A DNA stretch of 63,628 nt, taken from an uncultured Clostridia bacterium. GTDB taxonomy: Bacteria > Bacillota > Clostridia > Saccharofermentanales > Saccharofermentanaceae. The DNA lies in contig CAMVGO010000007.1 in the NCBI GenBank assembly GCA_947167045.1, positions 1 through 63,628 on the forward strand. The letters run 5' to 3'. Positions 54,216 to 61,869 of this stretch are shown one piece after another; position 1 is the first letter of the stretch; each line of letters opens with the position of its first letter. Made by a program: the position numbers and the translations under genes. Below the pieces are notes generated by a model. It saw only the letters and a list, made by a program, of their open reading frames with translations, ran no database searches and was not told where the DNA came from.

Positions 54216-54276
54216 AATGCAGCTCATCCTTTTCATTTAATTAGGTAATTCTATCAAATATACTGACAGTTATCCA

Positions 54277-54310
54277 ACAAAAAGGCTCTGCAGGAGTTCT
54301 GCAGAGCCTT
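54277..54310 (-). terminator. Rho-independent terminator at the end of the pilus locus
   Basis: A perfect 12-bp stem (54282-54293 with 54299-54310) followed on the minus strand by TTTTTGTTG. It lies shortly after the last prepilin stop and separates the pilus genes from coaW. Confidence 0.92.
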
Positions 54311-54330
54311 GAAGATATATTGATTAAAGA

Positions 54331-55002
54331 TCAACCCCAGTTATATTCGATTACACTCTTATAATTCTTATTCATATATTTCTTTATGATCTGGTACTGC
54401 TCGTCAGTATATCCGTAGATGTTCTTGAAAGTATTCTCAACCATAGGATCTCCGGAAACCTTGATCGAACGGCTGTCAGCACCTGCATATTCCGCACGCT
54501 CTTCGAAACGGGGTACCCAGAACTTTCCATCGTACATATAGATGTAATTTGTCTTGCTGTAATTATCCTTAAGGAAAATACGGTAATATACTACTTTGTT
54601 GGGTTCATCAAAATAGTAGAACATACGGACAGACCACTTATAAGATGTGGTAGAATTTCCGATGAACTTAGGCTGGAAAACAGCGGAGTCAACGCCATCA
54701 GGTGTAACTACACGAAGTGTAGGAACTGAAGACTTACCGTCATGGGGATCATTAACATACCACATCCATTTTTTGCCGGTAGAACCGCTTCCCTGAGTAT
54801 TGGCAAGGAATGAATTCTCAAAACCTCTTGCATATAACATAGCATAATCAGCTGAGTCATCGATATTGTAGGTTGTACCGAATGAACTGGAGATCTGTGC
54901 GCATACACCGGCGATTACTGTACCCAACAGACAGATAATGGCAACGGCCAAGATCATTTCGACTAAGGTAAAACCTTTTCTGCTCTTAATTCGCTTCTTC
55001 AT
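54331..55002 (-). CDS. Type IV prepilin-like protein (larger, 223 residues)
   Basis: ATG. A class III signal: MKKRIKSRKG then FTLVEMILAVAIICLLGTV, with cleavage expected after Gly10 and Glu at +5. The helix is followed by a soluble head of about 180 residues, longer than the two small pilins nearby, with no recognisable domain. It is probably a minor pilin or tip component. Last gene of the locus, 26 bases after the preceding prepilin gene. Confidence 0.88.
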   Translation of the reverse strand: MKKRIKSRKGFTLVEMILAVAIICLLGTVIAGVCAQISSSFGTTYNIDDSADYAMLYARGFENSFLANTQGSGSTGKKWMWYVNDPHDGKSSVPTLRVVTPDGVDSAVFQPKFIGNSTTSYKWSVRMFYYFDEPNKVVYYRIFLKDNYSKTNYIYMYDGKFWVPRFEERAEYAGADSRSIKVSGDPMVENTFKNIYGYTDEQYQIIKKYMNKNYKSVIEYNWG

Positions 55003-55028
55003 AAAAAGTCCTCCACAGTCCTATTTCA

Positions 55029-55631
55029 TCAGGAAGAATGTATCGCTGTATTGGATACTTTCTTTGCACCTGCAAGATTTGCGGCACCGTTATCTACTAC
55101 CCAATAATACTTATTCTCTGATTCTACATACATAACGATAATCTCACCCAAATGTGAACCGTCAGTATCTTCCCAATATTCAGGATAATAAACAAAAGCT
55201 GTTCTATTATCTGCAAGCTGATCATCCTTGGGTGCGAATTCGTAACCCTTTACGCCGTTAGGAACTGTAAGTCCGAGATCATCATATTTCACAATGTGAA
55301 CATATACCGGCTCTAATGTGGCAGGCCACATACCTGTTTCAAAAGTAAGTTCTACTTTGCCTGCACCGCCTGCATAATATCCCTTACCCTGTGCCTCTCT
55401 TCCGGCTGCACCTTTATTTTCTGTATGGTTCCACTCAGCTACTTCCTGCATACATGCAGCGTAGTTATTGGCACCGGATTTACTGTATACGGATGTCTGA
55501 TATGAATAACCCATTGTGGCTACAAATCCGTTGATGAGCATTGTAGAAACAACGACAAGTATAAATGCAGCTAAAAGAGTTTCAACGAGGGTAAAACCTT
55601 TGCGGTTATATTGTTTAATAAGTCTCTTCAT
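55029..55631 (-). CDS. Type IV prepilin-like protein (200 residues)
   Basis: ATG. Leader MKRLIKQYNRKG followed by FTLVETLLAAFILVVVSTM; Glu at +5 is conserved, cleavage expected after Gly12. The head of about 155 residues has no named family. The PilV-type pattern (VETLLAAFILVVV) suggests a minor, initiation-complex pilin. Between the small prepilin and the larger last prepilin. Confidence 0.88.
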   Translation of the reverse strand: MKRLIKQYNRKGFTLVETLLAAFILVVVSTMLINGFVATMGYSYQTSVYSKSGANNYAACMQEVAEWNHTENKGAAGREAQGKGYYAGGAGKVELTFETGMWPATLEPVYVHIVKYDDLGLTVPNGVKGYEFAPKDDQLADNRTAFVYYPEYWEDTDGSHLGEIIVMYVESENKYYWVVDNGAANLAGAKKVSNTAIHSS

Positions 55632-55642
55632 ATGAACTCACC

Positions 55643-55864
55643 TCAGAAATTGTAATTTGCAAGTATAGCTTCACTATCGTTAATATGCTGCTTGAGTGAT
55701 GTGGAGGAATTAGCAACTGCTTCACCGGATTTCTTAGCTGTTCTGATCATGTCAGCTATACCGAATCCGACAACACTGGCAATTATGACAACTATTCCTA
55801 TGACAATTATCATCTCAGTCAGCGTAAAACCACGCTTTGAGAACTTCTTTGATATTCTTTGCAT
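55643..55864 (-). CDS. Small headless type IV prepilin (second)
   Basis: 73 residues, ATG. Leader MQRISKKFSKRG followed by FTLTEMIIVIGIVVIIASVV, Glu at +5. The mature protein would have 61 residues, essentially only the N-terminal helix and a short tail. It is transcribed from its own promoter at 55910-55937, together with the two larger prepilins. Similar small pilins occur in other bacteria (Geobacter PilA has 61 mature residues). Confidence 0.85.
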   Translation of the reverse strand: MQRISKKFSKRGFTLTEMIIVIGIVVIIASVVGFGIADMIRTAKKSGEAVANSSTSLKQHINDSEAILANYNF

Positions 55865-55909
55865 ATTGCCCTCCAGTACTCCTAATAAATCTTATTCTTC
55901 TATATGGTT

Positions 55910-55937
55910 ATTATACTGACTTCTACGCAAATTTCAA
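55910..55937 (-). promoter_or_regulatory. Internal promoter for the three downstream prepilins
   Basis: On the minus strand TTGAAA (55932-55937), 16-base spacer, TATAAT (55910-55915), about 45 bases before the ATG at 55864. Confidence 0.75.
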
Positions 55938-55987
55938 TCCTAAAATTCATAATTTGTTAAAATTTGAAATAATTTGTTAACAAATGA

Positions 55988-56014
55988 GTAGCGGAGGATC
56001 AACTCCTCCGCTAC
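55988..56014 (-). terminator. Hairpin downstream of the main small pilin gene
   Basis: A perfect 10-bp stem (GTAGCGGAGG 55988-55997 with CCTCCGCTAC 56005-56014). On the minus strand only a weak TCATTTGTT follows, so it may be a leaky terminator or a 3-prime stabilising hairpin. The plus side has CCTTTTT. Confidence 0.65.
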
Positions 56015-56047
56015 CCTTTTTAAGTCTTAACTTTTAAAGCTAAATTA

Positions 56048-56260
56048 TCAGGATGACCAACCCATGAATGCGTTAACTTCGCTGTTAACAGAAGAAACGT
56101 CACTGTTGTGCTTACCAACGGAGCTAGCAGCTGCCTTAGCCTTGTTGAGGTATGTACCGATACCGAGAACGAGAACTGCTGCAAGGATAACGATGATAGC
56201 AATTACGAGTACCATTTCTACGAGTGTGAAACCCTTCTTTGACTTCTGAATCTTCTTCAT
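56048..56260 (-). CDS. pilA: Small headless type IV prepilin, probable major pilin
   Basis: 70 residues, ATG with AGGAGGAA site, the strongest in the locus. Leader MKKIQKSKKG followed by FTLVEMVLVIAIIVILAAVL with Glu at +5. The mature pilin would be 60 residues: a single long helix with a short Ser/Asn-rich tail ending FMGWSS, and no globular head. It has its own strong promoter and is followed by a hairpin, which fits a highly expressed major subunit; that it is the major pilin is inferred. Confidence 0.85.
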   Translation of the reverse strand: MKKIQKSKKGFTLVEMVLVIAIIVILAAVLVLGIGTYLNKAKAAASSVGKHNSDVSSVNSEVNAFMGWSS

Positions 56261-56298
56261 TTTAGATTCCTCCTATAAGTTTTTGAGTTTGTAGCCTG

Positions 56299-56327
56299 AT
56301 TATACAGTCTAATTTGAAGAAATGCAA
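56299..56327 (-). promoter_or_regulatory. Promoter of the main small pilin gene
   Basis: On the minus strand TTGCAT (56322-56327), 17-base spacer, perfect TATAAT (56299-56304) preceded by TG. It lies about 40 bases before the ATG at 56260. Confidence 0.82.
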
Positions 56328-56370
56328 CACTTTTTTCAATTTTTTTCAAATTCTTGCCACATTTCGTTTT

Positions 56371-57369
56371 TTACTCTGCCTGAGTGCCCTGTTCACCGGT
56401 CTCTTCTGTGGTCTTCTCAGCATTAAGAACCTTTCTGATATCGCCGGATTCAGCTTCAAGCTGCTCATTAAAGAGAGTGTCAGCCCAATAAGCTGCGAAC
56501 GGTTTGCTGGACATCTCATCGAGATTCATGTTAACAACACCATACCAGAGGCTGTCTTCGTTATCGCAGATATAAGGGAATCCGATGAAGCCGCCCTTTG
56601 TATCAACATTAGTGTCACCACACCAATATGTGTAAGGTGCCTTGCTGTCATCGACACTTAATCTGTTCCTGAGACTTGTACCGTAGAAGTTGATCGTAGC
56701 ATTGAGAGTCATGAAACCGTTGGTATCAGTTGCAGTAATGCTGTCAACTTTAATGCAGTTCGGATTCTCAGCATTAATCTTCTTAAGAGCAGAAATGAAT
56801 TCATTGTAACCCTTTCTCTCAGCATAGGGCTCCTGGCCCATCTTTCCACTGAGATCAAGAATTGTAGCCTTGAGCTCTTCGTCAGTAACTGCTGCAGTAA
56901 AGTCCGGATTGCGGTTGTACTGGGTAACAGTATATCCGTCTGTTGTCGAATACGTTACCGAGATCTGTGTGCAGACCAGACCGTCAGGTGAAGTTGTACC
57001 ATCGGGATATGAAACTGAAGTCATACCTACATCGGAAGAACCGACACTTACAAGGAAAGGGCATCCTTCTGTTTCAAATGTTTTAAGTACATACTGTTCG
57101 AGACATTCTGTCTCAAGTTTGTCGATAAAAGATAACTCGAGATCAGCGCAAGAAGACTTGAGCAATTCGATCTCAGTAGCCATGCTTGCATTGTTCTCTC
57201 TCAATTCATCGAGGTATTCTTTTCTTTCCTGGAGAGTCTGTAACTCCTGCTTGTATTCATCATACTTGTTGTTAAGTGTTCTGATTCCGAAGAAATAACC
57301 GAGAACAACGATAATCAACAGTGTGATTACATACATAAAGCCTTTTTCTCTTGCTGTAAGATTATTCAT
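56371..57369 (-). CDS. PilO-like alignment subcomplex protein with extended C-terminus
   Basis: 332 residues, ATG. A short cytosolic start, one TM helix (GFMYVITLLIIVVLGYFFGI), then a coiled coil (YDEYKQELQTLQERKEYLDE) and an outer domain: the order of PilO. The outer domain is longer than in typical PilO (about 200 residues) and contains a strand-rich part (YWCGDTNVDTKGGFIGFPYI) I do not recognise, ending in a Thr/Glu-rich tail. With PilM and the PilN-like protein it should link the cytosolic motor to the growing pilus. Confidence 0.72.
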   Translation of the reverse strand: MNNLTAREKGFMYVITLLIIVVLGYFFGIRTLNNKYDEYKQELQTLQERKEYLDELRENNASMATEIELLKSSCADLELSFIDKLETECLEQYVLKTFETEGCPFLVSVGSSDVGMTSVSYPDGTTSPDGLVCTQISVTYSTTDGYTVTQYNRNPDFTAAVTDEELKATILDLSGKMGQEPYAERKGYNEFISALKKINAENPNCIKVDSITATDTNGFMTLNATINFYGTSLRNRLSVDDSKAPYTYWCGDTNVDTKGGFIGFPYICDNEDSLWYGVVNMNLDEMSSKPFAAYWADTLFNEQLEAESGDIRKVLNAEKTTEETGEQGTQAE

Positions 57370-57386
57370 TATTATTCCCTCCCTAA

Positions 57387-58328
57387 TCAGCCTTCAGCAG
57401 GTGCCTGTTCAGCGACCGATGTCGAGTAATAAAGTTTAATATCGATATTACCGCGACCGACATCAACATACTGATTAGCTTCTTTGATAAGTGCGAAACT
57501 TGCATCCTCAACCTGGATTCCGTCAACATAGATTCTTGTGAGATAGTATGTGACACCACCATATGTATAGGTATTAACATTATTGATGCTGTAAGAATCA
57601 CCTGCTCTGACGGACTTTGTCTCGATACCGCCGAGTGAAGTAGCTGTCTCAGCACCGTCCACATAACGTGAAATCGAAATATGAACATTGCTGACAAGTG
57701 TTCCTGATATTGAGAAAGAATAATAATTGTTTGTTGCATCAATGGATTCACCGCTGACTACATCATCAAACGTGGATTCTGAAAAAGGCTCAACACGTGA
57801 AGCCTGGATGATAGGTCTTGCCGTGAAGACATCTTTTTCGTTCAACATATTAACCATATCAACTGCACTGTAATATGTGAAAGCATAACCGGTCATTGTA
57901 AGCTGGTCGCTTGTGATGGTATATGATGAAACGAAAGAGTCACTCGGAATGCACTTTGCAATTACATCAGGAAGCTCTGTAGGTGCGGGATCGATCTCAT
58001 CGACATCTCTACGCATCTGTGTGAGAGCAAAATAGTAATTTGTCATTTCATTGAGTTTCTCAGTAAGCACAGCGTATTCCTGCTCAAGAGTAGCATAATC
58101 CGGGCTTGCGAGGAGATCTCTTAAAGCCTTGATCTGATTCTTGATGAGCTGGTTTCTGATAATAAAAGCAACGATAAATGCAAGGACTACAAATACTACC
58201 AAGACACCGATAGCAACACCATAGCCTAACATTCTTGCTGCTTTTGCAGCGTTGGCTGTAAACTCGGCAAAGAAGTTCATATCCTTCTTTGCTAATAATT
58301 TTTTGCTAACTCCGTTAACCTTAGCCAT
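57387..58328 (-). CDS. PilN-like alignment subcomplex protein with added C-terminal outer domain
   Basis: 313 residues, ATG. A cytosolic N-terminus, one TM helix (about 33-58: YGVAIGVLVVFVVLAFIVAF), a coiled region (LEQEYAVLTEKLNEMTNYY) and a ferredoxin-like fold segment (ELPDVIAKCIPSDSFVSSY, LTMTGYAFTYYSAVDMV), as in PilN. About 100 extra residues follow (220-305), with the pattern SRYVDG...KSVRAGDSYSINNV...GGVTYYLTRIYVDG, which recalls MucBP-like beta-grasp domains. The usual N-terminal PilM-binding motif is not obvious. Confidence 0.72.
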   Translation of the reverse strand: MAKVNGVSKKLLAKKDMNFFAEFTANAAKAARMLGYGVAIGVLVVFVVLAFIVAFIIRNQLIKNQIKALRDLLASPDYATLEQEYAVLTEKLNEMTNYYFALTQMRRDVDEIDPAPTELPDVIAKCIPSDSFVSSYTITSDQLTMTGYAFTYYSAVDMVNMLNEKDVFTARPIIQASRVEPFSESTFDDVVSGESIDATNNYYSFSISGTLVSNVHISISRYVDGAETATSLGGIETKSVRAGDSYSINNVNTYTYGGVTYYLTRIYVDGIQVEDASFALIKEANQYVDVGRGNIDIKLYYSTSVAEQAPAEG

Positions 58329-58343
58329 AAAATGTACCCCTCC

Positions 58344-59456
58344 TTAATCGTGACGAATCAAAGCGCCACAACAATTGATGAACTGACCGATCTCAAAACC
58401 CTTAGGACCGTTAACGGTGCTGAGTGCCTTAAGGATCTCGACCTGAGTTCCAAGCTGACGCGCAAGTTCTTTGTCAATCTTCTTATAGCTTGCACCTGAA
58501 CCGTAAAGGAAGCATGTGCTGATGGCATCGATATGATACTTTGCAATAGAGAACTGAGCTGTACGGGATACAGCATCAACAAGGCTCTTGAAGTATGCGT
58601 TAACAGCACTCTGAAGAGCAGGAGTCTCTGCAACTGTCTCATTCCATACATCGATATCCTCGATCGGTACACTTGCCTCAGCTTCTGAAGTGGTGATATT
58701 AAGTCTTCTTGCAAGTGAAGACTGCTGATTGCCGCTCTGGAGCTTCTTGACGGAATCTGCAACCTGTCTGATGTTGCTGTGACCGAACTGAAGTCTTCTT
58801 GAAAGAACCGGGAATCCCTTATCAAGAACGGTTACTGTCGTTGTCTTGCTGGAGAGCTCGATCAGAAGGATCGTGGACTGCTTGATGTTTACGTTACCGT
58901 TGATGATTCCGTTCTCGAAGAGCTTTCTTACCGCATTGGGGTTAACATCGAGAGCAATCGGGTTAAGATCCATATTCTTGAGGAACTCACGGTAATCCTT
59001 GATAACGTCTGTAGGAATAGCCGTAGCTCTTACCTGGATCTTATCTGCATTTGTCTCAGCATCCTTAGTTGTTCCGTATACAAGATAGTCGATAGACATG
59101 TCTCTGTTGGAACCCTGACCAAGGATCTCATACTTAACCATATCCTTAAGCTGATCTTCCTTAACTACAGGAAGTTCAAGGTCTCTGCTGTGAACGAAAG
59201 CACCTTCAGTTGTGATGATGCAGCTCTTCATTCTGATGTCGAGTCTTGCGATAGCGTGCTTGAGTGCCATTACGATTCCGAAAGAATCTGCAACTGCGCC
59301 GTCGTTGATGGCATCACCCTCGAGAGGTACGATACCCATCTTCTCAATATTGATTATTCCTGTCTTGGAATTGTAATTCCCGACAGCAATCTTAAGGTCT
59401 GAACTGGAGCAATCGATAACCAGTTCGTTTGATCCTCTACCTAATGAAAAATCCAT
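58344..59456 (-). CDS. pilM: PilM, actin-like type IV pilus protein
   Basis: 370 residues, ATG. PilM is a cytosolic actin/FtsA-like ATP-binding protein that ties the assembly platform to the inner-membrane proteins. Family pattern: VIDCSSSDLKIAVGN, VKYEILGQ, ALDVNPNAVRKLFEN, ILLIELSSKTTTVTVLD and the C-terminal LYGSGASYKKIDKELARQLG. Gap to the PilN-like gene is 15 bases. Confidence 0.87.
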   Translation of the reverse strand: MDFSLGRGSNELVIDCSSSDLKIAVGNYNSKTGIINIEKMGIVPLEGDAINDGAVADSFGIVMALKHAIARLDIRMKSCIITTEGAFVHSRDLELPVVKEDQLKDMVKYEILGQGSNRDMSIDYLVYGTTKDAETNADKIQVRATAIPTDVIKDYREFLKNMDLNPIALDVNPNAVRKLFENGIINGNVNIKQSTILLIELSSKTTTVTVLDKGFPVLSRRLQFGHSNIRQVADSVKKLQSGNQQSSLARRLNITTSEAEASVPIEDIDVWNETVAETPALQSAVNAYFKSLVDAVSRTAQFSIAKYHIDAISTCFLYGSGASYKKIDKELARQLGTQVEILKALSTVNGPKGFEIGQFINCCGALIRHD

Positions 59457-59485
59457 TTATTTTCTCCTTTCAATCTTTACGGGGA

Positions 59486-60694
59486 TTACATGATCCACTG
59501 AGCCATTGTGAAGATAGGCATTGCGATACCGCCTACGACCGTACCTACGATGATAGCCATGATGATGATCATGACAGGCTCCAAAGCGGATACCATCTTT
59601 GCTGTTGCTGCGTCTGCTTCATCTTCGAAATAGTCAGCAGCCTTCTGAAGGATCGTATCCAAAGTACCGGATTCCTCACCGATCGAAACCATTGCGTAGA
59701 TCATAGGTGGGAATTCCGTGATATCCCTGATTGATCTCGAAAGGGAAGTACCTTTTCTGATCTCGATACGAGCCTGCGCAAGTTTCTTCTGCAGGATAAC
59801 GTTGTCCAACGATTTCTCAGTGATCTCAACAGCCTGAAGTACGGAAATACCTGACTTGAGAAGTGTTGATACCGTTCTTGTAAATCTGGCTGAAGCGTTC
59901 ATCTTTGTAGCGCGTCCGACAACCGGCATCTTAAGCATGATGCTTGACCATGTCTCAGCACCCTTCTCGGAATTCTTCCAAAGCTTAAATCCGTATACTA
60001 CTAAACCGATAACTGCCAGGTAAATATACCAGAAGTGTACGATAGAGTCGGAGAAGTCAAGCAGGAACTGTGTCAATGCCGGCAATTCACCGCCCAGGTC
60101 CTTGATCGTAACACCGATCTTAGGGACAAGGAAGGTCAAGAGACCGATACTGACTGCAGCCGTAAGAGCTGCAAGGATCTTAGGATAAACCATGGCAGAG
60201 GAGATCTTGTTCTTGACTTTTGCATCCTTTGCAAAGTGCTCGGCAAGTCTTTCCATAACCTCATCGAGTCGGCCGGATTCCTCACCGGCAGCGATCATAC
60301 TGATCATGATGTTAGGAATGACACCCCTCTGTTCTTTAAATGCTTCGGAAAGAGAACGACCGCTCTGTACTGATTCGTAAATCTCTCCGATACATTTCTT
60401 TGCCTTTTTCGATTCAAGTTGCTGATAAAGCATATCGAGCGATCTTACTACGGTGATACCTGCCGACAAAAGTGAAGCAAGCTGTCTCGAGATAAGAACG
60501 AGGTCCTGGGTCTTGAGCTTGGGGCTGCCGATTTCCATGTTGGCAATGCCCTTACCTCTATCCAACGACAATGAAGCAATGTACTTGCCGTCAGACTTAA
60601 GCTTTCTGGACGCTTCTCCGATAGAAGCTGCTTCGATGATGCCTTCAGACATTTTACCGTTTGAATCGATAACCTGATATCTGAAATTAGCCAT
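59486..60694 (-). CDS. pilC: PilC/GspF, type IV pilus inner-membrane platform protein
   Basis: 402 residues, ATG with GGAGGGAA site. Two GspF repeats, each with SLLSAGITVVRSLDML / TLLKSGISVLQAVEITE and MISMIAAGEESGRLDEVM / YAMVSIGEESGTLDTIL, separated by TM helices near 170-190 and 215-237, with a third at the C-terminus. This protein is the platform on which the ATPases rotate or push pilin into the fibre. Length is standard. Confidence 0.94.
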   Translation of the reverse strand: MANFRYQVIDSNGKMSEGIIEAASIGEASRKLKSDGKYIASLSLDRGKGIANMEIGSPKLKTQDLVLISRQLASLLSAGITVVRSLDMLYQQLESKKAKKCIGEIYESVQSGRSLSEAFKEQRGVIPNIMISMIAAGEESGRLDEVMERLAEHFAKDAKVKNKISSAMVYPKILAALTAAVSIGLLTFLVPKIGVTIKDLGGELPALTQFLLDFSDSIVHFWYIYLAVIGLVVYGFKLWKNSEKGAETWSSIMLKMPVVGRATKMNASARFTRTVSTLLKSGISVLQAVEITEKSLDNVILQKKLAQARIEIRKGTSLSRSIRDITEFPPMIYAMVSIGEESGTLDTILQKAADYFEDEADAATAKMVSALEPVMIIIMAIIVGTVVGGIAMPIFTMAQWIM

Positions 60695-60739
60695 CTAATG
60701 TTTCCCTCCTTATTCAGATTACTATAAAGCGCCCGATTA

Positions 60740-61852
60740 TCAGGCAAACTCCAAATCACCGAACAACGGACTGTTCGTTTGACCTGCATTATTAATGAAA
60801 CGCTTGAGATCATCAGGAATTCTGCATCTCTGCAATGCAGTATCTCTTGTGATCATGTTGCGCTTAACGAGCTCTGCAAGATAGAAATCAAGAGGGCACA
60901 TTCCGGACTGAAGGCTGGTTGCGATAGTACTGTCTATCTGATATGTCTTACCTTCACGGATATTGTTCTTAATAGCATCATTGGAGATCATGATCTCGAA
61001 TGCTGCGCATCTGCCGCCACCGACTCTCTGAACGAGCGTCTGGCAGATAACTGCAACAAGAGTAGAGGCAAGCTGTACTCTGATCTGATCCTGCTGATGC
61101 GGGGGATAAACGTCGATGATACGGTTGACTGTATCTGCAGCAGACGAGGTGTGGAGTGTTGAAAGAACAAGGTGTCCCGTCTCGGCTGCCGTAATAGCCG
61201 TACTGATAGTATCGAGGTCACGCATTTCTCCGACGAGGATGATATCCGGGTCTTCACGGAGCGCAGCTCTCAGAGCATTAGCAAATGAAAGCGTATCTTC
61301 GTGGATCTCTCTCTGGTTGATCATTGCCTCTCCGTGCATATGGAGATACTCGATAGGTTCCTCAAGAGTAAGGATGTGGCACTTCTTACTCATGTTTACG
61401 TGACCGATCATTGCAGCCAGCGTCGTAGACTTACCTGAACCCGTAGGTCCCGTAACAAGAATAAGTCCACGGGGTTTCATAACAAGCTCCTTAAATACGT
61501 TAGGCAGACCGAGCTGCTCGCATGTAGGGATCTCATTGGTAATCGTTCTTGCTGCGAGAGCATACGTACCACGCTGCTTGAACACATTGCATCTGAAACG
61601 GCTGTAGTTCTCAACAATGTAAGAGAAGTCGATCTCGCCCCTCTCGTTCAGATACTGCTGTCTTGACTTGTCGATCATCGACTTACAAAGATACTCGGTA
61701 TCTGCAGCTGTAAGCGGCTGATTGCCCAACGGCATCAACATGCCGTCGACACGAATCATCGGCGGCAAACCTACAGTAATATGGGTATCGGATGCACCCA
61801 TCTTTACCGATTCCGCCAAAATCGACTCGATTGATAAACTAAATCCTTCCAC
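60740..61852 (-). CDS. pilT: PilT, type IV pilus retraction ATPase
   Basis: 370 residues, GTG start with AAGGAGG at 9 bases. PilT powers pilus retraction (twitching). Walker A GPTGSGKST (135-143), Asp box ILTLEEPIEYLH, Walker B EDPDIILVGEMRD, His box AAETGHLVLSTLHTSSA and the retraction-type C-terminal AIKNNIREGKTYQI (the AIRNLIRE motif of PilT). Its presence means the pili can probably be retracted. Gap to pilC is 45 bases. Confidence 0.94.
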   Translation of the reverse strand: MEGFSLSIESILAESVKMGASDTHITVGLPPMIRVDGMLMPLGNQPLTAADTEYLCKSMIDKSRQQYLNERGEIDFSYIVENYSRFRCNVFKQRGTYALAARTITNEIPTCEQLGLPNVFKELVMKPRGLILVTGPTGSGKSTTLAAMIGHVNMSKKCHILTLEEPIEYLHMHGEAMINQREIHEDTLSFANALRAALREDPDIILVGEMRDLDTISTAITAAETGHLVLSTLHTSSAADTVNRIIDVYPPHQQDQIRVQLASTLVAVICQTLVQRVGGGRCAAFEIMISNDAIKNNIREGKTYQIDSTIATSLQSGMCPLDFYLAELVKRNMITRDTALQRCRIPDDLKRFINNAGQTNSPLFGDLEFA

Positions 61853-61869
61853 GTTAAAAAACCTCCTTA

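Noticed and set aside
56048..56260. Conductive (Geobacter-type) pilin
   Set aside because: Length fits, but aromatic residues are few (Phe1, Tyr27, Phe55, Trp58) with long gaps between them, below what is usual for conductive pilins.
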